DNA from: Lelliottia sp. WAP21
GTDB taxonomy: Bacteria > Pseudomonadota > Gammaproteobacteria > Enterobacterales > Enterobacteriaceae
Assembly: GCF_020532665.2 (NCBI RefSeq)
Contig: NZ_JAIWPG020000021.1
Coordinates: forward strand, 1-46,844
Length of the DNA stretch: 46,844 nt
Direction: 5' to 3'
The notes below the pieces were generated by a model. That model saw nothing but the letters and a program-made list of their open reading frames with translations, did not search any database and was not told where the DNA came from. Position numbers and translations under genes: made by a program. Shown here piece after piece: positions 27,317 to 36,329 of this stretch (positions within the stretch are counted from its first letter, which is position 1; each line of letters opens with the position of its first letter).

Positions 27317-30300
27317 TTTATAAGCTGCCTGTACGGCAGTGCACTTGTGATAATGCCAGCCTGCTCGAATCGCTCATTTCTAAGCTGCCTGTACGGCAGT
27401 GCACGCTTCATCAGAACCGGCATCGACAATCTCCATTTTCTAAGCTGCCTGTACGGCAGTGCACCTGGAGCAAGCTATCTTTGTGTCAGATGTCTGTTTC
27501 TAAGCTGCCTGTACGGCAGTGCACACTGGCGAGCCCTGCGCCGCTTCCGTTCTGCCTTTCTAAGCTGCCTGTACGGCAGTGCACGATCGCACTCTACGAG
27601 GATTTCAGCGGCCCACTTTCTAAGCTGCCTGTACGGCAGTGCACAAGACCATCGAGTAGTGGGAGACGGCTGGAGCTTTCTAAGCTGCCTGTACGGCAGT
27701 GCACATTCACGAGTGCGCTGATCGGACATCAATACCTTTCTAAGCTGCCTGTACGGCAGTGCACGCCCTGATACAAAGAGGTTACGGCGCATGAATTTTC
27801 TAAGCTGCCTGTACGGCAGTGCACGATATTGATTCTTTAATCACTGATGCTCTCCTTTTCTAAGCTGCCTGTACGGCAGTGCACACGGCCATGCCCGGAT
27901 TTTTCATCCTTCCAGTTTTCTAAGCTGCCTGTACGGCAGTGCACAAATTAACGGCATTTCAATCTCTGTAGGCATGTTTCTAAGCTGCCTGTACGGCAGT
28001 GCACACCACGCTATGGGTTTCGCCAATTCAGCTTTGCTTTCTAAGCTGCCTGTACGGCAGTGCACATTAGGTTCGCCAGCTTCAGTTCCGATGTGTCTTT
28101 CTAAGCTGCCTGTACGGCAGTGCACGTCTTCCGGGAGCTGTACTGGCGGTGGCATGCTTTCTAAGCTGCCTGTACGGCAGTGCACAAATAATTAAATAGC
28201 TAACCCCGGTGTCTTCCTTTCTAAGCTGCCTGTACGGCAGTGCACCATTACATAAACAATAACCCGGAAAGCATCATTTTCTAAGCTGCCTGTACGGCAG
28301 TGCACAAACGAATGGCTATCATCAGCATGATGGAGCTTTTCTAAGCTGCCTGTACGGCAGTGCACCAGATTGCGTAGGTCGGCCAGGGCCTGCAGGCTTT
28401 CTAAGCTGCCTGTACGGCAGTGCACAAATCCCATTATTCAATGAGGCTCCCGCAGTGTTTCTAAGCTGCCTGTACGGCAGTGCACTTGAGTTAAAGGGTT
28501 TCCGCGGTGTGTCGGCATTTTCTAAGCTGCCTGTACGGCAGTGCACGGAGTTGGCAGTGGTCCAGAGCGCATTCAAAGATTTCTAAGCTGCCTGTACGGC
28601 AGTGCACCTCATAATTCGAAAATGAGCAGTTTCTATGCATTTCTAAGCTGCCTGTACGGCAGTGCACGGCGCACGTTAGCCATCGCCTGCGCAATGCGCT
28701 TTTCTAAGCTGCCTGTACGGCAGTGCACCCGTTTCTTTTCCAGCCTGTCCATTCTTGAGCTTTCTAAGCTGCCTGTACGGCAGTGCACTATCAATGCATT
28801 TACCCGCACATTCAGATGTTTTTCTAAGCTGCCTGTACGGCAGTGCACGTTCCGGGTCGTTACCTGCACGTTTGCCGCTATTTCTAAGCTGCCTGTACGG
28901 CAGTGCACCGCATATTCAGCATCGTTGCGTTTAATTGCCTTTTCTAAGCTGCCTGTACGGCAGTGCACACCTCAAGCCCTCGCCTTAATCGGTGCAAGGT
29001 TTTCTAAGCTGCCTGTACGGCAGTGCACATTCACGATAAGCCTCAGAGAGATTTCTTCGATTTCTAAGCTGCCTGTACGGCAGTGCACTTCTGCGGGGAA
29101 GACGTATCGTCAGCACGAGATTTCTAAGCTGCCTGTACGGCAGTGCACTGTTAGACACCGGGGAGCTTGCTGACGTGTACTTTCTAAGCTGCCTGTACGG
29201 CAGTGCACCCTTTGGCTTTCGAGAAGTGACGGCAGTCCGGTTTCTAAGCTGCCTGTACGGCAGTGCACTTGGCGCTGATTAACCCTGACCTGGTCGCACA
29301 TTTCTAAGCTGCCTGTACGGCAGTGCACCAGCCCCAACCTCGCCGTTAACGCTTGTTACCTTTCTAAGCTGCCTGTACGGCAGTGCACGATAACTACCTA
29401 ACCAAAGCAATGCTGCCGTGTTTCTAAGCTGCCTGTACGGCAGTGCACCGTTTCTTCCAACTCGCGCCAGCGATCAACCATTTCTAAGCTGCCTGTACGG
29501 CAGTGCACCCATGGCGGCAATCATCTCGATTTCGGTCAGTTTTCTAAGCTGCCTGTACGGCAGTGCACGTTGACGCGGTTATTTGTGGAGGTGTTGTTCG
29601 TTTCTAAGCTGCCTGTACGGCAGTGCACTTATCGTGACAAAAAACCGCTCCGGCTCGCTGTTTCTAAGCTGCCTGTACGGCAGTGCACGCGCTTCGATAC
29701 CGACAAGCACGTGACCTGCCTTTCTAAGCTGCCTGTACGGCAGTGCACATGAATAAAGAAACATTAATAGCGGCTGGAAATTTCTAAGCTGCCTGTACGG
29801 CAGTGCACATTTCCATCTCTGTGGGTATGGCCGCGTGGCTTTTCTAAGCTGCCTGTACGGCAGTGCACTCATCATTAGTTTTTTTCTCAGTGACGGAGTG
29901 TTTCTAAGCTGCCTGTACGGCAGTGCACGTTCACGCCATTAACAAGTATTCAATCAGCCTTTTCTAAGCTGCCTGTACGGCAGTGCACAATTTCGGTACC
30001 GAGACAGAGCTACTGGTTCATTTCTAAGCTGCCTGTACGGCAGTGCACCGATATTGGGTACCGGTTTATCAGGTTCGCGGTTTCTAAGCTGCCTGTACGG
30101 CAGTGCACTAAACCGCCGCTGAACGTTACGCAGCGTCCGACTTTCTAAGCTGCCTGTACGGCAGTGCACAAGGAAACACCTTTGGACTTGATACTGAGCC
30201 ATTTCTAAGCTGCCTGTACGGCAGTGCACGTGTTGCAGGGTTCGGCGGTGATTGCGGCCTCTTTCTAAGCTGCCTGTACGGCAGTGCACTAAATCAGCAC

Positions 30301-31311
30301 AATAAATCCTTAAACCCATCATTTCTAAGCTGCCTGTACGGCAGTGCACGCTGTGCCCAGCTTGATTGAGTGGAGGTGTTCTTTCTAAGCTGCCTGTACG
30401 GCAGTGCACAAGATAATGCTGGATGAGGCTCGCCTTGACACTTTCTAAGCTGCCTGTACGGCAGTGCACCCGGGGTCTCAATCCCGACGCCAGATTTTGC
30501 TTTTCTAAGCTGCCTGTACGGCAGTGCACTATGCAGTCTTCGCAGTTTGATACCCCCGTTGTTTCTAAGCTGCCTGTACGGCAGTGCACTCCATTGCTTA
30601 CCACCCTTTAACTCGAATGACTTTCTAAGCTGCCTGTACGGCAGTGCACATAAATAATCCGCTGACGGCGGTATGCAGGGTTTTCTAAGCTGCCTGTACG
30701 GCAGTGCACAATAATCGCCAAATAACCAACAAACCCGCCTCTTTCTAAGCTGCCTGTACGGCAGTGCACGGCATGCTTTAGCCGGGTGTTCTGGTCCATG
30801 ATTTTCTAAGCTGCCTGTACGGCAGTGCACCGCTGTTGTAAAGCACATCATGCCCGCTTTGGTTTCTAAGCTGCCTGTACGGCAGTGCACGGTCGTCCTG
30901 TTGTGCTTACGTTCGATGACGTTTTCTAAGCTGCCTGTACGGCAGTGCACGGGTTTTGAAATCCCGCGATCGGGCGAAACATTTTCTAAGCTGCCTGTAC
31001 GGCAGTGCACACTGCCCGACCGTGATTTTTACTGTCTGCGTTTTTCTAAGCTGCCTGTACGGCAGTGCACAATGCATTGATATTCATATGACCCGCGCCA
31101 TTTTTCTAAGCTGCCTGTACGGCAGTGCACCTGATGGAAGATGAAGGTGTCTGGTATCTGGCTTTCTAAGCTGCCTGTACGGCAGTGCACCTGATGGAAG
31201 ATGAAGGTGTCTGGTATCTGGCTTTCTAAGCTGCCTGTACGGCAGTGCACTTTATGCAGTCTTCGCAGTTTGATACCCCTGTCTTTCTAAGCTGCCTGTA
31301 CGGCAGTGCAC
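27317..31311 (-). CRISPR. Type I-F CRISPR array, 67 repeats and 66 spacers
   Basis: A 28-bp repeat recurs every 60 or 61 bases. On the transcribed (minus) strand it begins GTGCACTGCCG and ends CAGCTTAGAAA, with the CTGCCGTACAGGCAG stem-loop recognised by Cas6f. By position I count 67 repeats and 66 spacers: 59 of 32 nt and 7 of 33 nt. All repeats look identical except that at 27317, which reads TTTATAAG in place of TTTCTAAG on the plus strand. That degenerate copy marks the trailer end, so the leader is at the other end (31312 on) and the newest spacers are near 31284. Two adjacent spacers (31131-31162 and 31191-31222) are identical. Transcription is in the same direction as the cas operon. 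Confidence 0.98.
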
Positions 31312-31497
31312 TGAAATACTATCACCACATCTCTCTGTTTTCTGAGCAAAAAAGCAACTTCAGGCAGTTTTAACCCTTTTTCCAACACATAATTTATTTT
31401 AATTAAATATCAATAACTTAAAAACACCTTTAAAATTAGGGTCACGCCAGCATTCCTCTCCATTTCTTCCGATGATTAAAACACCCACAGAAATTCA
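31312..31497 (-). promoter_or_regulatory. CRISPR leader with IHF site
   Basis: This AT-rich stretch directly upstream of the newest repeat should carry the crRNA promoter and the signals for spacer integration. It contains TATCAATAACTTA at 31408-31420, a perfect match to the IHF consensus WATCAANNNNTTR, about 97 bases from the repeat. IHF is needed for leader-end integration in type I systems. Confidence 0.7.
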
Positions 31498-31545
31498 TTC
31501 CCACGAAACTGACAAATGACTATAATTACCCATGACAATTGTCAT
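31498..31545 (+). promoter_or_regulatory. xre-res promoter and palindromic operator
   Basis: TTCCCA (31498-31503), a 17-base spacer and a perfect TATAAT (31521-31526) precede xre. The palindrome ATGACAATTGTCAT (31532-31545) covers the expected transcription start, an ideal place for autorepression by the Xre antitoxin. Confidence 0.65.
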
Positions 31546-31561
31546 AACCCGAGGAGATACT

Positions 31562-32005
31562 ATGAGAACCTGGATCCCTGCACAGAAACCGACAGGTGAT
31601 GCGCTCTGGCGGTACGCCGGTTTGCCTGCCAGTCGGGGAATGAAGCTGATTGAGATGCTCAGTCAGGGGCTGCCCGTAAGCGTTCTGGACAATATTCATG
31701 AATGGACTGAAATGTCCAAAGCCGACATTTTACGCGTCACGGGTATTAATGAACGCAACGTTGCGCGGCGTAAAAGTGCTGGCAGAACACTGACACCGGA
31801 TGAGAGTGAGCGTGTGGCGCGCTTTGTCCGGGTGCTGGATGCCGCCGTCGGTTATTTTGGAAACAAAGACGACGCCTGGAACTGGTTACAGTCGCCGGTT
31901 CGTGGGCTTGGCAACGTCGCGCCTGTGGACCTTATTGCCACGGAGACCGGTGCACTGGAAGTGACCGACCTGATTGGCCGCCTGGAGCATGGGGTCTTCG
32001 CGTGA
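31562..32005 (+). CDS. Xre/MbcA/ParS-type antitoxin of a RES-Xre module
   Basis: A 147-aa antitoxin starting MRTWIPAQKP, chosen because GAGGAG lies just upstream. The first part contains an Xre-like DNA-binding helix-turn-helix (MSKADILRVTGINERNVARR). The C-terminal half (RVARFVRVLDAAVGYFGNKD, then WLQSPVRGLGNVAPVDLI) is the toxin-binding MbcA/ParS/Xre domain that blocks the RES active site. It overlaps the toxin gene by 4 bases (GTGA). It lies directly between the CRISPR leader and the cas genes. Confidence 0.92.
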   Translation: MRTWIPAQKPTGDALWRYAGLPASRGMKLIEMLSQGLPVSVLDNIHEWTEMSKADILRVTGINERNVARRKSAGRTLTPDESERVARFVRVLDAAVGYFGNKDDAWNWLQSPVRGLGNVAPVDLIATETGALEVTDLIGRLEHGVFA

Positions 32006-32463
32006 TTTTTTACCGACTCGTCACAAGCCGCTATGCCAGCGAAGCCTGGACAGGAAGCGGTGCAAATCAGTACGGCGGACGCTGGAATCATAAAGGCAAC
32101 CCGACCGTTTACGTCTCGACCTCTATTGCACTGGCTTCGCTGGAAGTATTAGTCCACGTAAAGAATGAGCGGATGCTGGATCAGTATCAGCTCTTCAGCA
32201 TCGACATCCCTGATGATGACGTTGAATATATGGATCAGAAATGGCTGCCGGTTGACTGGCGGGAGAACCCTTCACCGGTCTCAACAATGGATCTGGGAAC
32301 GGGCTGGTTACAGGCAAAAAGTTCAATGGCGCTGGTCTTACCCTCGTGCATTATTCCTCAGGAAAACAACGCGATTCTTAACCCGCTGCATCCCGCCTGG
32401 GCGCAGACGCTCACTTCCGTGCAAAGACTTCCCTTTGCATTTGACGTTCGATTAAGTCAATAA
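32002..32463 (+). CDS. RES-domain toxin (NAD+-degrading)
   Basis: A 153-aa RES-domain toxin with a GTG start inside the antitoxin's last codons. The conserved Arg27 in GGRWN, Tyr37 and Glu48 (SLEVLVH) mark the NAD-binding active site. RES toxins deplete NAD+, and ones studied do so by phosphorolysis. The GTG start and coupling should keep the toxin below the antitoxin. It converges on cas6f with only 31 bases between the stop codons. Confidence 0.92.
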   Translation: MIFYRLVTSRYASEAWTGSGANQYGGRWNHKGNPTVYVSTSIALASLEVLVHVKNERMLDQYQLFSIDIPDDDVEYMDQKWLPVDWRENPSPVSTMDLGTGWLQAKSSMALVLPSCIIPQENNAILNPLHPAWAQTLTSVQRLPFAFDVRLSQ

Positions 32464-32486
32464 ACCGCACCCTAAACGGGTGCGGT
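32464..32486. terminator. Terminator-like hairpin between res and cas6f
   Basis: ACCGCACCC and GGGTGCGGT form a perfect 9-bp GC-rich stem with a 5-base loop. On the minus strand the stem is followed by TTATTG, which favours termination of the cas operon. It could serve both convergent transcripts. Confidence 0.6.
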
Positions 32487-32494
32487 CAGTGCCC

Positions 32495-33049
32495 TTAAAA
32501 CCAGGGAATAGTCGCGGACGAACTAAAACCGTAGCTGGTAAAAGTGCCCTTTACGGGTGCAGAGAGCAGATGGCCGTGACGAATAAATACACGGAAGGGT
32601 TGCTGGTTAGAGAGACTTTTCACGTTAATCCACGGAAGATCGGTCTGCTCAGCCTCCATCGTCAGGGCCTTTTCCTGAGCTTGCGCCTCCGTTATCCACC
32701 CTTTTTTGACCGAGCGGCGCAGTAACCGCTCAGGGCTGCTTTTCACCTGCACGCGGCTAACGCAGCGCCAGTGCGTAATCGCTGGAAGATGACATACCGC
32801 CGAACAGGCACAATAATCACTCAGCCCTTTTCGCCAGGATAATGCTTCCAGCTCATGCAGTGCAGGGCCTGTCCCGTGAAGACGCAAAAGGGGGCCAGGT
32901 TTGATCCCGTGCAGCGGAAAACTAATCCCAATGTCGCCCTTTCCTCTCTCCCCCAGCGCGCGATGCAGTTTGGCAAAAAGCGCCGCCATCAGCATCTCCT
33001 CTGTAAACTCCGGATCGGGAAGGACGCGGATCTCCAGATAGTGATCCAT
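32495..33049 (-). CDS. cas6f: Cas6f (Csy4) CRISPR RNA endoribonuclease
   Basis: A 184-aa Cas6f, similar in length to P. aeruginosa Csy4. The general-base His is residue 29 (FAKLHRALGE), as in the Pseudomonas enzyme. An arginine-rich helix (ERLLRRSVKKG, about 107-117) fits the groove that holds the repeat hairpin. The C-terminus ends in the FTSYGFSSSATIPWF beta-strand typical of the family. It cuts the pre-crRNA at the repeat stem-loop and stays bound as the head of the Csy complex. Last gene of the operon, 9 bases after csy3. Confidence 0.96.
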   Translation of the reverse strand: MDHYLEIRVLPDPEFTEEMLMAALFAKLHRALGERGKGDIGISFPLHGIKPGPLLRLHGTGPALHELEALSWRKGLSDYCACSAVCHLPAITHWRCVSRVQVKSSPERLLRRSVKKGWITEAQAQEKALTMEAEQTDLPWINVKSLSNQQPFRVFIRHGHLLSAPVKGTFTSYGFSSSATIPWF

Positions 33050-33058
33050 ACCGACTCC

Positions 33059-34060
33059 TTATTCGCTCTTCTCGCCAAACACGCCGCCGCGAATCAAAAT
33101 CGCCATCACATAATGCTGCTGATCCACCTCGGGTTGTTGCCCTTTCGTCACCCAGTTGTCCAGCAGGGTATAGAAGTCCATTTTTTCTTTTGGTTGACGG
33201 CAGGCAATACCCCGGCTGGTGACCGAACCGTAAGGCTCAACGGCAATCGCGCCGAGTTCGTCAACGCGCGGATGCCAGGTATCAATGGTTCTGACCGCGT
33301 TGCCGATCTTCTGCGAGTGCATACCTGCAACGTTATCGACCTGATAAAGCAGGCGACTCTTGGTACTGTTGCTGTCTAGCACCAGCTCCTGCGAGGGGAA
33401 TACTTCCTGCCCGTTCCCCAGCAGAACGTTAGCGCTGACCTCCAGCAGGACGAAGCTTTCACCGCGCAATCCTTTTTCGATTTCCCGGGAAAGCGTTTGT
33501 AGCGCTTCATCCTGTGCGGTGAAATCCCGCAGCGGATAGTCATGCGCATTAAACGTCCAGGCCTCACTCCCCTTCTTCACCGTAATCTCAATTTTTTCTG
33601 CACCGATGCGGTTACGCCAAAGGAAGCGACCGTTCGCCAGGTTGGTGGCATAGCGATGGGCCAGTGTGCTAAACCCGTGCTCGGCAATGTATCCTTCAAT
33701 AACCTGCTGCAGGGCATCCTGATAGGCGCGATCGTTACAAACCGACGGCATGGAAAGGTTGCCCAGAACGCGCAGGGTAAATCTCACCTGAAGGGTATCG
33801 GCCTCTGCCGGCAGCGCCGCCACATCCACGCGTTGCAGGTTGGCTTTCTGGATTTCAGCATCCAGTTTCACTGGGTCGTTAACAAGCGCATTTTTCAGGC
33901 GGTTTGAGATCGTTCCGCGCACCGCCTTTTCCTGAAGCCGGATCGGCTGCCAGTCAGTTCCTTGCCAGTTTCCCGCATACATTACCGCGTCTGACGTTGC
34001 CAGTTTGCGTTCGAATGCCAGTACAGAAGCCGTTTTAACGGCAGTTGGAGCCTTTGCCAT
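33059..34060 (-). CDS. csy3: Csy3 (Cas7f) backbone protein
   Basis: A 333-aa Csy3, which forms the six-subunit backbone along the crRNA. I chose the ATG at 34060 ([20 protein letters not shown]) because AAGGA lies upstream and the length then fits the family; the longer frame to 34252 overlaps csy2. Typical stretches are [23 protein letters not shown] and [19 protein letters not shown] near the C-terminus. Confidence 0.96.
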   Translation of the reverse strand: MAKAPTAVKTASVLAFERKLATSDAVMYAGNWQGTDWQPIRLQEKAVRGTISNRLKNALVNDPVKLDAEIQKANLQRVDVAALPAEADTLQVRFTLRVLGNLSMPSVCNDRAYQDALQQVIEGYIAEHGFSTLAHRYATNLANGRFLWRNRIGAEKIEITVKKGSEAWTFNAHDYPLRDFTAQDEALQTLSREIEKGLRGESFVLLEVSANVLLGNGQEVFPSQELVLDSNSTKSRLLYQVDNVAGMHSQKIGNAVRTIDTWHPRVDELGAIAVEPYGSVTSRGIACRQPKEKMDFYTLLDNWVTKGQQPEVDQQHYVMAILIRGGVFGEKSE

Positions 34061-34073
34061 GTGATAGTCCTTT

Positions 34074-35009
34074 TTATGAATGTTGTTTTGCTGCCTGCGG
34101 CGCGTTGGCACCCTGACAGTAGTAGCCGGTTTCAGTGGTGTGATAGCGCCAGAAAATATCCTCCAGTGACGAAATGCGATGCAGCCCGCACCATTCACCC
34201 ACGCCATACACCGCTTCGGTAAAGGCAAACGGCGTCTGGTCATCCCGGGCATGGGTTACCACACCCGGCGCGTAGAGTTCAGAAATGCGCTGGTATCCTG
34301 TCATCAGCGGAACCAGATACCCCGGGTAGGGTTTAGGGACGCGCTGCCAGGCGGCTGGCTCGCCCTCCTGGATATCACTCTCTTCAGGCGTTTCGGCCTG
34401 GAATTTCAGGGCGGCAAAATCAAGCCAGGCGTCCAGCATTGTGGCCTGTGGGTTATCTTCAAGCAGGCTTTGATGATGCTCGCCAAGCCAGGCGCTGCGA
34501 TCGCGCAGGACAAAGCCCGGCGTCAACTGCCACTTCAGGTAAGCCAGTTTTTCATCCGTCGTCGGCTTATCCATAACCGAAATATCTTTAATGCTGACAA
34601 TAATGCCGCCCGCCAGGCGCAGCATCGGGCAACGCGCTTTCAGAAACTCTGCCAGCGCCTGCTGCCCGTATTCGCCGTTAACGATTTCACCGTGACACTC
34701 CAGCAACAGGGAGACGGTCATATGCATCCGCCCCTCCTCGTTGAAGGAGGCCGTTTTGCCTTCGCGGGTCAGCGGGTTGCGCGTCAGGGCAAACTGATAG
34801 TCTCGGCCGGACGTGTGCGCATGGATCTGATGCCCGTGGCTGACGACGGCACAGCCTTCCAGCGTCAGCCCGTGTGTTTGCGTCAGGATGCGCGACAGCG
34901 CGTGGGTGAAACCTAAAAAGTGGGTGATGGCCGGAAAACCGTAAGTGATGCCCGCAATGGCGTTGGCGTTTTCAACGCGCACGTGGCGTAAAAGGATCAG
35001 CGTACTCAT
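34074..35009 (-). CDS. csy2: Csy2 (Cas5f) protein
   Basis: A 311-aa Csy2, the Cas5-like subunit that binds the 5' handle of the crRNA with Csy1. The start [20 protein letters not shown] and [15 protein letters not shown] are typical. The ATG overlaps the csy1 stop codon (ATGA), showing coupling. Confidence 0.96.
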   Translation of the reverse strand: MSTLILLRHVRVENANAIAGITYGFPAITHFLGFTHALSRILTQTHGLTLEGCAVVSHGHQIHAHTSGRDYQFALTRNPLTREGKTASFNEEGRMHMTVSLLLECHGEIVNGEYGQQALAEFLKARCPMLRLAGGIIVSIKDISVMDKPTTDEKLAYLKWQLTPGFVLRDRSAWLGEHHQSLLEDNPQATMLDAWLDFAALKFQAETPEESDIQEGEPAAWQRVPKPYPGYLVPLMTGYQRISELYAPGVVTHARDDQTPFAFTEAVYGVGEWCGLHRISSLEDIFWRYHTTETGYYCQGANAPQAAKQHS

Positions 35010-36313
35010 TTCATCGCCTCCCGGAGCATTTTTTCCATTTCACGCAGGTTGGTACGAAGCTTTTCGCGCGTCTCCCATTCCCGTTTTTCCACCGCACCAA
35101 CGTCGGGTAAGTCTTCTCGCAAGCGGGCGTTAAGCCATATTGAAAAATCTGCGGCGACCTCTTCCAGCCAGTCGTCTTTATCCCGCTCCTGGCGAAATAC
35201 CTCGTCGGTTTTGGTTCGCCACGGATCGAGCCAGAGCTGCTGGTGTATTTTCAGCGTCGGGCATTTGAGCGTCCAGTTTTGCCATTCCTCACGCTGAAGT
35301 TCTGACACCACAACAAACAGCAGATCGATAAGTTCGTCGATGTACTTATCGCGTGCTTCACGGATGTGCCGATTTTTGTAATCCTTTGATCGCGTAAGTA
35401 GCGTTAACAGCCGCTGCACCGTCGCATTTGCTCTGCGGTCAAACTGGCCTCCCTCGGTAAATACCGAGCGCAGATTTACCGGAGGTTTATCCGCACGCTT
35501 CCACTGCGGAGGCTGCGCCGAAAGCAGCCAGACCCGCCCGCCGCGCACGCTGTTCAGATAGGAGATATTCTGTGGCTTGGTACCGCCAAAATGCATTTCG
35601 GCACTTTCAGGGAAGAGCACAAGCGGCTGTGGATGCCAGGTTTTCTCGCGTCGTGCTTTGCGGATGGCGTTAACATCATCACCAAAACGAAACGCGATCA
35701 TCTTTTGGTGGTATGCATGTACCAGCGACGTGGCAAAGAGCGGACTCAGGAGATGATAACCATCACCCACCGGGAAATAGTTCTGCTTTGCCAGCTTGTG
35801 CGAAGTAGGTTCACCAGGCGTGAGTGCTCGGGAAAAACCGGCGATCCATTCATCGAGTTGAGTCACATCGTTCGTGAAGGCCGCAAGCGGGCTATGGTCA
35901 CCTCGTTTCAGGCAGGCAAGGAGGGAATCTCCTTCAACGCGGGTTTGCAGCAGCTTTGCGACATCCAGCGCAGCGGCGTTCCCGACGGCATCCGGCTCGA
36001 CGTCGTCTAACGCGGCGCTGCTGAGATAGCCTTCTTTCTGCGTCGTTTCACTGTACAGGCTGCTGCTTTTCGAATCTCCGTGTGTGAACTTCGCCGCATG
36101 GGTGACCAGGCTAATCTGCCCGGCACGTCTTGCAGCATCGGTGAGCCACGTCTGCGGTTCATAGCGAAGCTCAAGCTCCCTGCGTTCACCAGCCAGAGCT
36201 GCGCGATCCGCCTCGTCACGCTTTGCTGCTTCTTTATCAAACGCTTCCAGCTTCGTTTGCCGTCGACCGGCAATATATTCAGCAATAAAAGCGGTCAGTG
36301 CTTCTACAGACAT
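35006..36313 (-). CDS. csy1: Csy1 (Cas8f) protein
   Basis: A 435-aa large subunit of the I-F surveillance complex that recognises the PAM. I set the start at 36313 (MSVEALTAFIAEYIAGRRQ) because AGGAG lies 6 bases upstream and the size matches P. aeruginosa Csy1; an in-frame ATG 39 bases earlier lacks a site. Features include THAAKFTHGDSKSSSLY and FGGTKPQNISYLNSVRGG, which are conserved in the family. Confidence 0.95.
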   Translation of the reverse strand: MSVEALTAFIAEYIAGRRQTKLEAFDKEAAKRDEADRAALAGERRELELRYEPQTWLTDAARRAGQISLVTHAAKFTHGDSKSSSLYSETTQKEGYLSSAALDDVEPDAVGNAAALDVAKLLQTRVEGDSLLACLKRGDHSPLAAFTNDVTQLDEWIAGFSRALTPGEPTSHKLAKQNYFPVGDGYHLLSPLFATSLVHAYHQKMIAFRFGDDVNAIRKARREKTWHPQPLVLFPESAEMHFGGTKPQNISYLNSVRGGRVWLLSAQPPQWKRADKPPVNLRSVFTEGGQFDRRANATVQRLLTLLTRSKDYKNRHIREARDKYIDELIDLLFVVVSELQREEWQNWTLKCPTLKIHQQLWLDPWRTKTDEVFRQERDKDDWLEEVAADFSIWLNARLREDLPDVGAVEKREWETREKLRTNLREMEKMLREAMK

Positions 36314-36329
36314 ACCTGCTCCTGACAAT

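Noticed and set aside
29492..29540. A third spacer translating to TEIEM like the pair at 27945 and 29809
   Set aside because: Only five residues agree and the flanking residues differ, so chance is a sufficient explanation.
27347..31250. Long open frames on both strands with repeated SKLPVRQCT or VHCRTGSLE peptides
   Set aside because: They are translations of CRISPR repeats and spacers. The 28-bp repeat lacks stops in several frames, so frames stay open across units. They have no ribosome binding sites and are not proteins.
34061..34252. 64-residue N-terminal extension of csy3
   Set aside because: It would lie within csy2 coding sequence. The internal ATG at 34060 has AAGGA and gives the normal N-terminus.
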